A stretch of 64,000 nucleotides of DNA from positions 186,001 through 250,000 of the forward strand of contig JADWQD010000005.1 in the NCBI GenBank assembly GCA_016110215.1, written 5' to 3'. Under the pieces are notes generated by a model. The model was not told the origin of the DNA and did no database searches. It saw nothing but the letters and a program-made list of their open reading frames with translations. Position numbers and translations under genes: made by a program. How positions within the stretch are numbered: the first letter of the stretch is position 1; each line of letters starts with the position of its first letter. Below, one piece after another: positions 12,358 to 22,650 of this stretch. The DNA comes from Capronia americana (taxonomy: Eukaryota > Ascomycota > Eurotiomycetes > Chaetothyriales > Herpotrichiellaceae).

Positions 12358-12990
12358 GACGTGCCTCGAGGGTGCAATGGTAAGTTCGTCTGGCAGGATG
12401 GATCAGTATGGGAAACGAGTACCCTTGCTGCAAAGTACAGGCAAGGCTATGAGCGCAGGGCACCACAAAGAGTGTCTACCAGCTTCGTTCCCCTTCGCTG
12501 CTGTCGAGACGAGCGTGAGGTACTCAGCAGGCAGCAAGGCGTCCTATGCCGATACTAACCATGCGTTTGATATGCTGCAATATGTCAGAAGTAGAGAACA
12601 GCGGACAGCAGTGCTAGACTTGTCGAAGGAGAGAAGAGCAGGCTGCAAAGAAACCTCAAAGCGACAACTTGGGTTTGATGAGACAGTCGCCCCTGTACGC
12701 ACGCTAGCAACCGCCCCGACTCGTCGATGCAAGCTCAGCCACCACTGAGCTGTCTGGTAGAGCCTATTGGCCGTCGCTTGCAGTGTTCCGCCGGCTTCTG
12801 CATGGTCAACTGAGGAGCGACAGACACATAGCCACAATAAGGCAATAAGAATCAGCCTTCAACGTGGCTGGGGTGTGTTGCACGACCCATCACTTGCCTC
12901 AAATATGGATGAACAGCGCCGGAGACTGATGAGTCGCGTTTATCTTCGGAGCCGTGGTCATTACGGTGAGACGAGGAAACACAGAGCAAC
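12358..12990. promoter_or_regulatory. Bidirectional upstream region of module A
   Basis: 633 bases between the start codons of the two divergent module A genes. It must contain both promoters, so co-regulation is plausible. ORFs crossing it look like shadows. No named site is claimed. Confidence 0.5.
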
Positions 12991-14100
12991 ATGCCAAGCC
13001 CATTGCCGCCATTTGCGGCCAGGATCAATCTGAATGCAAGACCGGATGCGCGGACAGAGGTCAGAATCTGGGAGAGGTTCTTTGGAGGCAACCTTCCGAG
13101 TCCTGGTAGCCGCAAACCTTACTTCGACTTCTACCACGAGGAGCTGAGAAAACAACCATTGGGTCAGCGACTGGGATTTCAAGGACTTGGACAACTCGCA
13201 ATCAGTGAGCACGAAGCGCTGCTGAACATTGCAGACACCCTACAGGCCAAAAAGCGCGACACCAGACAAGAGACACATGAAGCAGTGCAATTGCTCTTGG
13301 GCTTCGATTCAATGCCGGATGCCATCGATAGGACCATCGATCTCACGGTGAGGTTATGCCTAATGATCGATGCGAAGCGCAATCATGACCCGCCCAAAAC
13401 CCTCCGAGTTTCTGATGGGCAATGGAAGGATTCCGATAGCCTTGTCAAGTTTGCTGATAACCTGTTCCCACGCTCAACAGGCTTGTTTGACTGCAGAAAC
13501 AACAAGCTGGGCCTAACATTTACAGTAGCCTTTATGGTTGACGTCTGCAGACTGCAGGTAGTTTTTACATCGAGGCTGGAAGACCACCTCAAGCTGGTCA
13601 GGGCACCCGGTACCAGGGAACTCCACGTCTTTCCGCACAAGAGCTGTCTCTTTGCAATGATGGAGGATCCACAGGGGTAAGTCACAGCAGAACAGTTCCT
13701 ACCATAAAATGTCTGACTTGGCTCGAGGCAAATCATCCCCAGAAGCGTCCTGGAAGAAACCATCCTCTCTCTCAACATCCTTTTCCCGTTAGAAGATCCA
13801 GCCACACACAAGTTGTTGAAAAAGCACGGCTACAATTTCCACCTCGAGGAGCCGTTTGATCGGCCACGTATACTCGACCTTTTGGAGGCCGGGCATTGGA
13901 GGCTTCGTCTGCTTGAGCTCTACGATGAGATCTATGCCACACCCCCTACAACCTGGACTCAGCTGCTCAAGGACACGCGTAATCCACAGCTCTATTGGAC
14001 GTTCTGGCTAGCCTTCGTTATCTTCATACTCACCATAATATCGACTTTAGCCACCCTGATACAAACAGCATATACAATGCTCGGTTACTACCACGGTTGA
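12991..14100 (+). CDS. Fungal protein with C-terminal membrane anchor (module A partner)
   Basis: Exons 12991-13676 and 13743-14100 join to 347 residues (split codon 229, phase 2). There is no signal peptide. The first about 230 residues are mostly helical, with DAIDRTIDLTVRLCLMIDAK, then LQVVFTSRLEDHLKL and LHVFPHK. After the intron come VLEETILSLNILFP and, at the end, TTWTQLLKDTRNPQLYWTFW running into one long hydrophobic helix (LAFVIFILTIISTLATLIQT) and a short tail GYYHG. The same motif series is in the module B protein at 52502. I recognise this as a widespread, uncharacterised ascomycete family that usually ends in a (W)W-x-D-x-RN-x-x-x-W-x-x-W-x-A membrane segment. Function unknown; probably tail-anchored. 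Head-to-head with the trypsin-like gene. Confidence 0.82.
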
Positions 14101-14950
14101 TATATCTTCACTGCCAAGGGGGGTCGCTCCTGTCTCGACCGAGGCACAGCAGTGGAGAGCGCGTAAAAAAGAATCATGCGGAGTTTGGCAACCTCGCATT
14201 GCGGACGGTAGAGAAAAGAACCAGCCAGCTTGGAGGTCGCTGGCGGTCGCCAATACGGTACTGTAGAAGCTTTTGACAGCCTAGTGAGCCTCGCTGGCTC
14301 GGTGCGTCTGGATCCCATGCGCCATTTAGAGCGTAGCCAACAATACGCTGCCAAGAACTCGGTGGAAGCTGGAAGACATTGCGACAGAGTTACACCGATG
14401 TTTAAACAAGACTAGAGTTCTCCGCGGGGCCGGTGAGAAGTGTGCACAAGACTTTCTGGATGATATCATCGCACATCTCCTCTTGCGATAGAAGCTTTGC
14501 CAGTGTGTGAGTTCAAGGCAGGAGATACCGCAGAAAATGTTGGATACCTTTGAAAGACACAAGGACAATTTCGTCATGGAACCGCATGAATTGGGAACAG
14601 GCCATGTGGCCATGATCATCAAGCTCAACCTGCAGAGGCTGCTTGTGAAATTCATAAAGTCTTGTTCAAGAACGCCTTGGATCGGCCAGCTTCTGGTGAC
14701 AGCCAAGGCATAGGAGCCGATGTACGATCAAAGCGTAGGGAATAGCGGGAGCACCCACGTGGAGACACTACGGAGCGACTCCGAGGCAGCCTGACTATTC
14801 TTGCGCGAGAACTTGCATTGCTGTTGGCTGTTGGGTGTATTACAGGCCGCACCTTGGGAATGAAAGCGAGCACAGGGGATGAACCTTGTCGATGCTGTAG
14901 TTGTTGTTGACATAACACCCCGACTACATCGTCCGGGGATTCCGACCAAT
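14101..14950. other. Intergenic with a possible degraded ORF
   Basis: Between the module A anchor gene and the next minus-strand gene. On the plus strand, about 14330-14713, one frame is protein-like: KLEDIATELHRCLNKTR and EKCAQDFLDDIIAHLLLR, a single TAG, then QEIPQKMLDTFERHKDNF and GTGHVAMIIKLNLQRLLVKF, ending at TAG 14711-14713. It has no clear start codon and no recognised family. It may be a relic of a helical protein or chance; I cannot tell. Confidence 0.25.
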
Positions 14951-16426
14951 CTAGCACTCTGGTTCTACCTCAACACCGGTTGTAGTGTCCATTGACGAAG
15001 GATGTGGTGACGGCGTCATGAACCTCACATCATCGACTGGGCTGAATGTGACGTTTTTCTTCACTTTGAGATGGACGGCATGCGCAGCTCTCGAGATACC
15101 ATGCTCGAGCTTGGCGAAGACATTACGCCCGTTGACGGTGCAGTCGTTATCATCGTGAGTAGCGGAAGGGCTTGTACTATTGGTGCTGGGTATGACAGGT
15201 ACAACCGCCTCAAGTTCATAGACATGCCCATCAGCACCAATTCCAGCAGCGCCGAGCACCCTAGGTGGCGACTTAGGGTAGCCATGAGAGGTGGCGTCCT
15301 GAGCATTGAAATCCACAGGAGCCACGCTTTCTCTCTTGGTCGTTGATGGAGGGTTTGACTGAGAACCCATAATCCCCCCGTCTCTGATTCCTTTGGCGTG
15401 GAGGGCCGGTGTGGCATTCGAAACCTGACTGTTGGAGACGTTGCTCTGCTTCTCTTCGTCAATGGCTCCCAACGGGAAAATGTGTGCGGTCACTGCGTTA
15501 GCAGATTGCAACTCGGCCAAGAGGAATTGCCCGCCATCTAGCTCTGAAATGCTAGGAGCATCTGACCTTCGCGAGCCTGCGATTTGCTTGCGGACTTGAT
15601 CATCCATCGCCGAGGACGTGAATTCTGTCGATATATGCCGATAGGGCTTCGCAATGCCATTGTCAGTCGATACTGTGGAGGATGACCCCGAGCTCTCTGA
15701 CCAAAGTTGAGAACTAGCTCCGGTACCGCCAGAAGTGGAATTAGTCGACGAAGGCGAAAGAGTTGCTCGGTCATCCTCAGCCGGTGGTGAGCCGGCGGAC
15801 TTGTTCGTCGATCCGTCTTGAATCTTACAGATGTCATGTGCCTCGATTTCCGGAAGTGTCTGTTCCATCTCGTACGGGCTTGCGGAGTATCCTGGACGAC
15901 CATCCATGACAACCCCGTCCACCTTTTCATACACAGGTCCCTTCTCCTCCGCATCTCCGCAGACATGGCCATCATACGAGGAATGCATCGAGGCCGGGGA
16001 ATGTTGAGGTTCTTCGTCTTCACGAGCAAAATACGGCTGCTTGAGCCGCTTACGCGCTTTGTCGGACAGAACCCATCTCTCGAAAGCATCCTTCACGTCT
16101 TGCTCGGCACATTGGCGCTCTTGGGCGAAGTTCCTCCTCTGAGACCGGTTGATGATCCCATCGTCCACTGCCTCGAGCACACGAGAGGCTTGGCACGATG
16201 CCGTGACGATCGCTGCGTGGTCCGCGCAATACGGGGCCTCTGTTTGACCATGTGCACGGTGTTGACTTTTATCTGGGTCGCCTTTCGTGGATCCGAAGGG
16301 AAGCCCGGTCGAATAGCTCTGTTGATGGCCCCATCGTGGACGTGAGAAGTTGGGATATTGTGATGCTGGTTGGAATTGACCAGAAGACTGCGCGAGACTG
16401 CTACGTTGTGCAAGGGTGTTGGACAT
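14951..16426 (-). CDS. Hypothetical disordered protein
   Basis: Single-exon ORF of 491 residues starting at MSNTLAQRSS; the frame is open further upstream, but only with a TTG. The composition is low-complexity: rich in Ser, Thr, Gly, Asp and Pro, with runs such as SSTNSTSGGTGASS. Two short ordered segments are visible: a charged helix near 100-130 (RRNFAQERQCAEQDVKDAFE) and a C-terminal AKLEHGISRAAHAVHLKVKK followed by NVTFSPVDDVRFM. No domain recognised, no signal peptide, no membrane helix. Codon-like composition and a long uninterrupted frame argue that it is real. It sits convergent to the module A anchor gene, with no obvious functional link. Confidence 0.6.
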   Translation of the reverse strand: MSNTLAQRSSLAQSSGQFQPASQYPNFSRPRWGHQQSYSTGLPFGSTKGDPDKSQHRAHGQTEAPYCADHAAIVTASCQASRVLEAVDDGIINRSQRRNFAQERQCAEQDVKDAFERWVLSDKARKRLKQPYFAREDEEPQHSPASMHSSYDGHVCGDAEEKGPVYEKVDGVVMDGRPGYSASPYEMEQTLPEIEAHDICKIQDGSTNKSAGSPPAEDDRATLSPSSTNSTSGGTGASSQLWSESSGSSSTVSTDNGIAKPYRHISTEFTSSAMDDQVRKQIAGSRRSDAPSISELDGGQFLLAELQSANAVTAHIFPLGAIDEEKQSNVSNSQVSNATPALHAKGIRDGGIMGSQSNPPSTTKRESVAPVDFNAQDATSHGYPKSPPRVLGAAGIGADGHVYELEAVVPVIPSTNSTSPSATHDDNDCTVNGRNVFAKLEHGISRAAHAVHLKVKKNVTFSPVDDVRFMTPSPHPSSMDTTTGVEVEPEC

Positions 16427-16851
16427 GATTTCGATGAAGCCGTGACCGACTCGGTAGCTTTCCAAGCTCTAGAACTCCGCTTGAAGTTGGCACGAGTGCC
16501 TCACAAGAATCGCACTCCATGATGGACATATTACGCCGCATGCTTGGTTGCGGATTGAAGTGCAGCAGCGTCATGAAGTCGAGGCTGTGGTCGCGGAATG
16601 TCAAAGTGATGATGATGTTGATGCACAGGACACACCAGGATGAGGGCCGAGGGTCTCAATGACGTCATAGTCAGCACCCAGGCGCGCATTTTCACATGCG
16701 CATCCGCAATTACGACTGCAGGTGCTTGTACCGCGAGCACTGTGTTGGACCCGAGAATAATGCTTCGACCGTGTCCTGTCCGGCAGGCCACATTACTGCA
16801 GGTATGTCTTATTATTATTAATACATGGTCGTTGTCTAATCGTTCCGCTCA
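16427..16851. other. Intergenic
   Basis: 425 bases between the starts of the hypothetical gene and the stop of the next minus-strand gene. It should hold the promoter of the former. It includes a short TTATTATTATTA run near 16809. Nothing else seen. Confidence 0.4.
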
Positions 16852-18081
16852 CTATGGCTCCAACTTGCCCTCCTCAAACGCCTTGTGCTCGCGTTCAATC
16901 TCGATCTTCACCCACAGATAAGAAACAGCCGCCCAGATGGCGATGTATGAAAACAGGACGCCCAAGGACAGTCCAAAGGCATAGTGGAACTCCAAGGTCC
17001 AGATCACGGCCGACACGCTCCCGATATACACACACACCCCGAGAAGCCACCACCAAGTCAAGTATCGAAACATGTTCCGGAAAGCCTTGTTGTTCTCGTA
17101 TCGGTCGTTGTAGCGGACGCGAAACTCGCGGTCCTGCAGTCCGTCGACAGCAATGAAATCTTCGGCGGCGTAGTAAATGAACGGCCGCAGCTTCGTGCCT
17201 CGAGGCTGCGAATTAATCCCAATCGGGATCTTCACGAAGGGGAAGAGCTCCGTTATGAGCATCAGCATGCCCAGGAACCCCATTATAAAGGTTGGCGAAT
17301 AGAGGTAGAGATGCGGCTGGACCAAGGAGCTGCCGACAACGAAAGGGATCAGGGCCAGTATCATGGCGACGCCGTAGACCCAGGACGTGGCATCCAACTC
17401 CCACCTGCTCCTCGACAACAGGGGCGCGCAGTCCTCGGTGTGGACAAAAAGCCGGTATACTCTTGCTATCAAGATCCAGAGTTCGCCGGCTCCGAATGAG
17501 ATGATGGCGTAGCCGAGGATGTTTTCGTCGTATTCCGGCTTGGGGATCGGACACTGTGCTCGCGGGACACTGCCATGCTGCTCGCGGCACTGCCTTTTCC
17601 ATTGCCGATTATGGTGGTTCCACCACGTGTAGTAGATGATGCACGGCACCACGATGTCGAAGATCAGGATTGCCGGCAGGCCGAGCGTGATGCCGAGATG
17701 CTGCATCGGATGGGCTTCCTTCTGCATCATCGCTGTCTCCTTTCGTTTCAACCGAGGCAGCTCCCGCAGACCCGAGGCATTCGAGGCATAGGTCGTGGAG
17801 CGTGTCTGAAGCGCAGGCCTGGATGGTGCACTGCTCGCGTCGTCGGCGGTTGGTGGCGGCGCCGGCACCGACGTATCTTTCTCTTCGCCTGCTTCATCAA
17901 TCACGTCGAGGGTCGTGCCGCTGTCGGGCGTTTCACTGGTACTGTCCCGCTGGTGTCCCAGCATCTCTTTCTCGACGTCAGCATCGAAAGCTGCATCTCC
18001 CCCGTCGTGATCATCGAACGTGACACGCTCAGGCTGAGGGTGTTTTTTCTCCTCCTCCATAATGTGCCGTGGGCTGGACAT
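16852..18081 (-). CDS. Polytopic membrane protein, unknown function
   Basis: Single exon, 409 residues, starting MSSPRHIMEE (the first in-frame ATG; only a TTG lies upstream). The first about 130 residues are acidic and disordered. About six membrane helices follow, including ITLGLPAILIFDIVVPCIIY, GYAIISFGAGELWILIARVY, GVAMILALIPFVVGSSLV, FIMGFLGMLMLITELFPFV, WWWLLGVCVYIGSVSAVIW and LGVLFSYIAIWAAVSYLW. Conserved-looking loop features are YTWWNHHNRQWKRQC and FIYYAAEDFIAVDG. I recognise the general type (fungal multi-span protein of unknown role) but no named family. Probably a plasma-membrane or endomembrane protein. It shows no signs of decay. Confidence 0.75.
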   Translation of the reverse strand: MSSPRHIMEEEKKHPQPERVTFDDHDGGDAAFDADVEKEMLGHQRDSTSETPDSGTTLDVIDEAGEEKDTSVPAPPPTADDASSAPSRPALQTRSTTYASNASGLRELPRLKRKETAMMQKEAHPMQHLGITLGLPAILIFDIVVPCIIYYTWWNHHNRQWKRQCREQHGSVPRAQCPIPKPEYDENILGYAIISFGAGELWILIARVYRLFVHTEDCAPLLSRSRWELDATSWVYGVAMILALIPFVVGSSLVQPHLYLYSPTFIMGFLGMLMLITELFPFVKIPIGINSQPRGTKLRPFIYYAAEDFIAVDGLQDREFRVRYNDRYENNKAFRNMFRYLTWWWLLGVCVYIGSVSAVIWTLEFHYAFGLSLGVLFSYIAIWAAVSYLWVKIEIEREHKAFEEGKLEP

Positions 18082-19143
18082 GGACAATCTGGTCTGGCTT
18101 CTCCTACCAGCAACTTCTCCCAGTCATCTTAAAAACCTGGACGCCACACGGGCGACACGGGCTCCATATAAGAATGCACGTCCAGGCCACACCAGAAAGG
18201 GAGAGCGGAACCGTGCGTTGACTCAGCAACCCCCGTTATATAAGTTCGTGGACGTTGCGGCAGAAGTTTTTGGCCATCAGCAGCGGAAGCCCGGGGCCCA
18301 TGGACCAGAATGCACAGTTATGATTCGTCGTCGAGGGTTGTTTCGCAGGCGACGCCAATGGAGCCCCTGTAGATCCGCCCGCCGAGGGCTTCCGCGCTGG
18401 ACCCTGCGAGGTTCTTCTAGCCTGGCGCAGCCTAAATCAACCAAGCCTGGCGTGCCGAAATCATCACCCAGGTGCAGACGTCATTGCTTCCCCGTTCGGG
18501 GCACTCAGGCGTCGAATTAATTAGCCTTTCCTTTTCCTATCCCTGGATTTGGCAGCATGGTTGCTCACTTTTGAGTCAGCCGTCGTTGCAGATTAACAAT
18601 GCATTACATTGGGTGGGGGTTGGCCAACTGTTGCGTACTACGTAAATAAAATATCTACACAGTGGACTTCAATGAGAACTGAAACGCACTTACTTCCTCC
18701 ACGACGAGCTCGTCGCAGTGGACGGAATAATTAATTACCTCAACCACGCCCGAGTCCGGAGTGTACCCCGTGAGCCCGCATGCGATGAAAAGCGCTCCAT
18801 CCTAGAATTTATTCTGGCTTGCCGGCGAATACTCGGTCCGCTGGACTTTTTGTCTTCCACTCGTACAGAGCAGAGTGACTCGCGGTAAAGTGCACACTAT
18901 GTACAAAGGTCGGACATCTTCCCATTCAACACCGCCTGGAGACTCTCTCGGCATGACCGATCTCCTGAACTCTTGACTCCTGACTCCTGACTCCTTCACT
19001 CTATCTTAGGATCTCGCAATCACACCGAGCACGGCTACTCGCGATGCCACAAGGCACCACATAGAATGACATGCAAGGACGCACACACAATCACATGCAT
19101 ACACATAGTACGAGTTCAAGTATTTAATTACTCACCCTGCACT
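18082..19143. other. Intergenic
   Basis: About 1.06 kb upstream of the membrane-protein gene, ending at the stop of the Tubby-like gene. It includes a short tandem TGACTCC run at about 18972-18997. No coding segment or RNA gene supported. Confidence 0.45.
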
Positions 19144-19920
19144 TTAGGACCCCACGACCGGCACCGACACCGTCGTCGACGACGACATGACCCTCTGCCT
19201 CTCCTTGTAGTTGACGACCGCCAGCGCCACGACGACCACCTCCTCCATCAACACATCCGTGGCCCAACAGTCCGGCATCAACTCCAAGACCCCGCCGCGC
19301 TTTTTGCCCCAATACTCGGGCTGGAACCTCGCGATCGCCACGCCGCGCCCGTTCAGCAGCACCAGCTTGAGGTCGTCGAGCTTCCTGCGCGGCCGCCACG
19401 TCATTTTCTCCCCGCCCAGCGCCGCCGAGGTGTACGAGTACTGCCGGTTCAAGTTCCAGGCCGCCGAGTCGAGCGTGAACGGGCGGCCCCGCAGCGTCAC
19501 GTCGATGCGCGTCTTGAGCGCGTGGTAGTCGACCGTCGCGATCTCGGTGGGTCCCGGCGAGTGTGAGTGTGAGTAGATCCTCATTTGCGGTTTGCGGTGC
19601 CGGGCCTCGATCGTGTACAGCTCCGTGGGGGGTATGGCCGGCGTGGTACTCGTACCAGTGGTGGTACTGGCGGAAGTGACATGGATGGTCGTGTGCAGAC
19701 TCCAGTAGTTGTCGTACGTGACGTGCAGGGTGCGGATGTCGCCCGGATTGTCTGGCAGGTCGACGGCGCGTAGGTCCTGGGCTTGCTGGTACTGGTGGTA
19801 TTCCTGCGGTGGAATAGTGCTGTAGTTGGGATTGTCCGGGACTTGCTCGTACGGCGGAGAAGGAGGGACGTCGCTTGCGGGATCGTGTTCTCTGCCGATT
19901 CTGTTGAAGAAGTTCTTCAT
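19144..19920 (-). CDS. Tubby C-terminal-like / LURP-one-related domain protein
   Basis: Single exon, 258 residues, start MKNFFNRIGREH. After a disordered 60-residue Pro/Tyr/Gln-rich head comes a beta-rich region. Visible elements are IRTLHVTYDNYWSLHTTIHV, ELYTIEARHRKPQMRIYSH, VTLRGRPFTLDSAAWNLNRQ, MTWRPRRKLDDLKLVLLNG and AIARFQPEYWGKKRGGVLEL, then a hydrophobic segment LMEEVVVVALAVVNYKERQR. This series (strand, FTLDS, R-x-x-KLDDLKLV, AIARF) is the Tubby-C-like (LURP/DUF6593-type) fold found in many small fungal proteins. That hydrophobic segment resembles the fold's central helix. Cellular role unknown. The coding strand is GC-rich relative to its flanks. Confidence 0.7.
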   Translation of the reverse strand: MKNFFNRIGREHDPASDVPPSPPYEQVPDNPNYSTIPPQEYHQYQQAQDLRAVDLPDNPGDIRTLHVTYDNYWSLHTTIHVTSASTTTGTSTTPAIPPTELYTIEARHRKPQMRIYSHSHSPGPTEIATVDYHALKTRIDVTLRGRPFTLDSAAWNLNRQYSYTSAALGGEKMTWRPRRKLDDLKLVLLNGRGVAIARFQPEYWGKKRGGVLELMPDCWATDVLMEEVVVVALAVVNYKERQRVMSSSTTVSVPVVGS

Positions 19921-20631
19921 GTTGGATACGTATGTAATTTTACTTGGATGTCAACTTTGGCTCGATCGGGTGCGTTAATGCGTGATTGCGGCTCGCCAGT
20001 GTCTGTGCGAGCGGTTACTATATAATAGAGATTCTCGAGAAGAGAATCCCGTTGAGAAAGTGCTGGCGGCCGTGCATTGATATGCATTCACGGTCCTGGG
20101 CGTTGGAGTGAGTACTCGTCCCTCCAGGCCAAGATCGTCGTGAGAAGTGTTGGTATCTTTCGTGGCTACTCGGCAGCGACGCCTTGTTAAATGACGCAAC
20201 TGCGCAGCCCAAGCCGTCGATCACCAGACAAGAACCCCAGGCTCTGCCCGCGCGCAGGGGCTGGGGAAAAGAAGCCCTAAGCTACAATGGGCACTACGCG
20301 GCGCTCGGTGGGGCCATATGGTCGCATCGCACCGCCTTCGTGGCAGTGTCAATTAGGGATTCGTGCTCCCGGCAAGACGGCAGATACGTGCGATCTCCAG
20401 CAATCACAAGGCTCTATATCGTGCTGGAAATAGAAATTGGCGTGGTCTTGGGGATGTGAGGAGAAGCTAGCGAGAACAGAACGGCAGATTCGTCGTCTAC
20501 ATGTAACACTGTATTCTCAGGGACGTACTAGGCGGTGCAGGTGTCAAACCGGGGCTATGATAAAGGCCGATCGAAGTGTCCTGGTCGCAATTTATCTAAA
20601 ATTCTTAGTCCTAACCACCGCATCGACCACA
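19921..20631. other. Intergenic
   Basis: 711 bases between the Tubby-like start and the stop of the dioxygenase-like gene. No protein-like frame, repeat or RNA gene seen. It marks the left edge of the oxidative gene block. Confidence 0.4.
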
Positions 20632-21624
20632 CTAGAGCCCGTCACCAGGCGTCCAGTACTTATTCCATCTCTCGTCCGTAGCCCCTGCGTCGACGTCTTT
20701 CTTGTCGTAGAACCGTAAATCAGTGCTTAACCGGATGCGCCCGCCGGGATCATCGTTGGCAGCAGCGGTGTGAATGCTGAACGGGAGATGGAAGACTACA
20801 TCGCCGGCCTCGTAGTTCGCCACGAGCCAACGAAATCTCGTCTTCTTCGACAGATGCTCATTGTCCTGCTGAAATACCATCGGGTCCATTGACAGGACGC
20901 CAGTGGCGGTCATGTTGCTGTTAAACGCCGAGATCTTCTCCTCGAGGGTAAACTCGTTGGCGCGGGCATAAAAGTCGTCCTCAATGGCTTTCCCCAGACC
21001 AGTGCTCTCCTCCAGATAAACCAACCCGCCACCCTGCGGCCTAATGTCTCCGATCGGCACCCACGCTGTGAGGAAGAAGGCATCACCACCTCGGAGGAAG
21101 AGCTTGTCATAATGCACACCGGTGCTTTGTCCGCCGGGGATGTTGTGCCGAAGCATAGTCCTCTTGACCAGAACCTCCTCCTCCCATTGCATGAGATCAC
21201 GCACCATGCCGCGCAGCTTCGAGTGGGCCACGAAGTCCAGATACGGCTGCTGCACATGGGCTTCGACAAGGCGCTGCAATTCTTCGTTGCCAGCGGGCTC
21301 TCCCCCGCCGATGCCATTGTGCAGCGCCGGATCTTCAGCTGAGTTGTAAATGCCCTCAACCGGCTCGGTACCAATCTTCAATAATCTGAGAGAGTCGAAT
21401 TGTCTGAAATAATGCTCACGCATCTTGAGCACGTCGTCGCGAGGCAAGAGACCCTTCACGAAGACATATTCGTCTGCGAGCAAACGGCGGCGAATCTCCT
21501 CCACGGGCGTGTCGGCGGGAGTTTCGCGAAGCCAGCCAAGCATGGGCCGCGGGATGAAGCCTTGGATTGCACGAACTTTCTCGGGGAGGTCCTTGGGACT
21601 GGACGTAGTGACTGTAGCCGCCAT
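20632..21624 (-). CDS. Phytanoyl-CoA dioxygenase (PhyH) family protein 1
   Basis: Predicted non-haem Fe(II)/2-oxoglutarate-dependent oxygenase, single exon, 330 residues. The iron triad is visible: H171-x-D173 in STGVHYDKLFLRGGD and H285 in LPFSIHTAAANDDPGGR, with R296 or R298 (GRIRLSTDLRFY) suited to hold 2-oxoglutarate. Family members hydroxylate acyl-CoAs or small metabolites; many fungal ones act in secondary metabolism, so the substrate is not predictable. First gene of the oxidative block, about 1 kb from the dead alcohol dehydrogenase and divergent from it. A TGACGTAG box lies about 115 bases upstream of the start. No peroxisomal C-terminal tripeptide (ends DGL). Confidence 0.87.
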   Translation of the reverse strand: MAATVTTSSPKDLPEKVRAIQGFIPRPMLGWLRETPADTPVEEIRRRLLADEYVFVKGLLPRDDVLKMREHYFRQFDSLRLLKIGTEPVEGIYNSAEDPALHNGIGGGEPAGNEELQRLVEAHVQQPYLDFVAHSKLRGMVRDLMQWEEEVLVKRTMLRHNIPGGQSTGVHYDKLFLRGGDAFFLTAWVPIGDIRPQGGGLVYLEESTGLGKAIEDDFYARANEFTLEEKISAFNSNMTATGVLSMDPMVFQQDNEHLSKKTRFRWLVANYEAGDVVFHLPFSIHTAAANDDPGGRIRLSTDLRFYDKKDVDAGATDERWNKYWTPGDGL

Positions 21625-22650
21625 TGGAATATCAGCTGGAACAGAGAGTTAGAGATGTGACGATAACGGGGATTGAGGGTGCGGAATCTCCAGACTAGGA
21701 GATTCCATATCGACTGATGCGACGGTATATATCCTTTTCTACGTCAGAGATCGGGCCATAAATTCAGGCGAGCTTGAAGTGGTTGGTCCAGGTCGAAAAA
21801 CGCGGGGAAACCGGCTTGAAACCGAAGCGCTGTCTGACACCCAAACATGCCGTGTCCCTCCCAATACAGAAACAGGCTCCCGCGACTCGGTATTGTGCTG
21901 TGCGTCTTTACTTGTCGATGAGAGGCAGACCCCGGCAGAAGTGGCGGCCTTGGAGGACAGTCCATGACACAAGCAGCTCGGGATAGGGAGCGATCGGCCG
22001 GGAGTTTTCGAGGTCCCCTGGTCAGACTAAATAACTTTTGGTTGTTCAAAGGGGTTGATTTGCTCGCCGGACGGCACGATGCTTGAATCTAGGCGCGACT
22101 TGGCCCGAAGCTTTCTGCAGCTTCAGCTTCGACTTATGTACGACGGAATGGCTACTCTCGGAGTAAGGACTCCCGCCTGTCGCCACGTTGGCCAATTGTG
22201 CTAACGCATGGATGCCGTATAGTTCGATTCGTACCTTCGCCTTTGGGTGCAATCCAACCCCAGCCACCATGATGCGATGCTGTCCGTGTACAGAATGTTC
22301 TCACCAGGTCGTGCTCCCAATTGCGACCCCCGTGAACCGCGGAATATGAGCATTTTAGGGTTGAGCCCTCGCTGTCAATCTGACCATGGACCCCCCATCC
22401 CTCCAAGGAGCCTGCGAGCTCAAATAGTACCTGTTTGGACAAGAGTAGGCGAGTCAGAAAGGACGACGCACTCTTCATGCCTTGGAGCAGAGTGTTTGTT
22501 CAAATTACTGTCAGAGAGAGGTTCCCCTCTGTGCAGCCTCAGGTAAAGGTGTAGAAGCCATAGAAATCCCCAAAATGAATATTTGTTTCAAAATTAGAGC
22601 GGGTCTAAAGACGTTCTCTCTTAGAAGATTTCTAGAAGATTTTAGTAAGC
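21625..22650. promoter_or_regulatory. Divergent upstream region, PhyH 1 and ADH pseudogene
   Basis: About 1 kb between divergent genes. It holds TGACGTAG on the minus strand at 21739-21746, a CRE-like bZIP half-palindrome. The rest shows no protein-like frame. Confidence 0.35.

Noticed and set aside
12266..12748. 160-residue plus-strand ORF over the module A promoter
   Set aside because: Overlaps the protease start on the other strand, odd composition, no family; a shadow.
12991..14100. Gasdermin-like identity for the anchored proteins
   Set aside because: No gasdermin-like motif seen; a single C-terminal membrane helix and the motif series point to a different family. Only the genetic arrangement is comparable.
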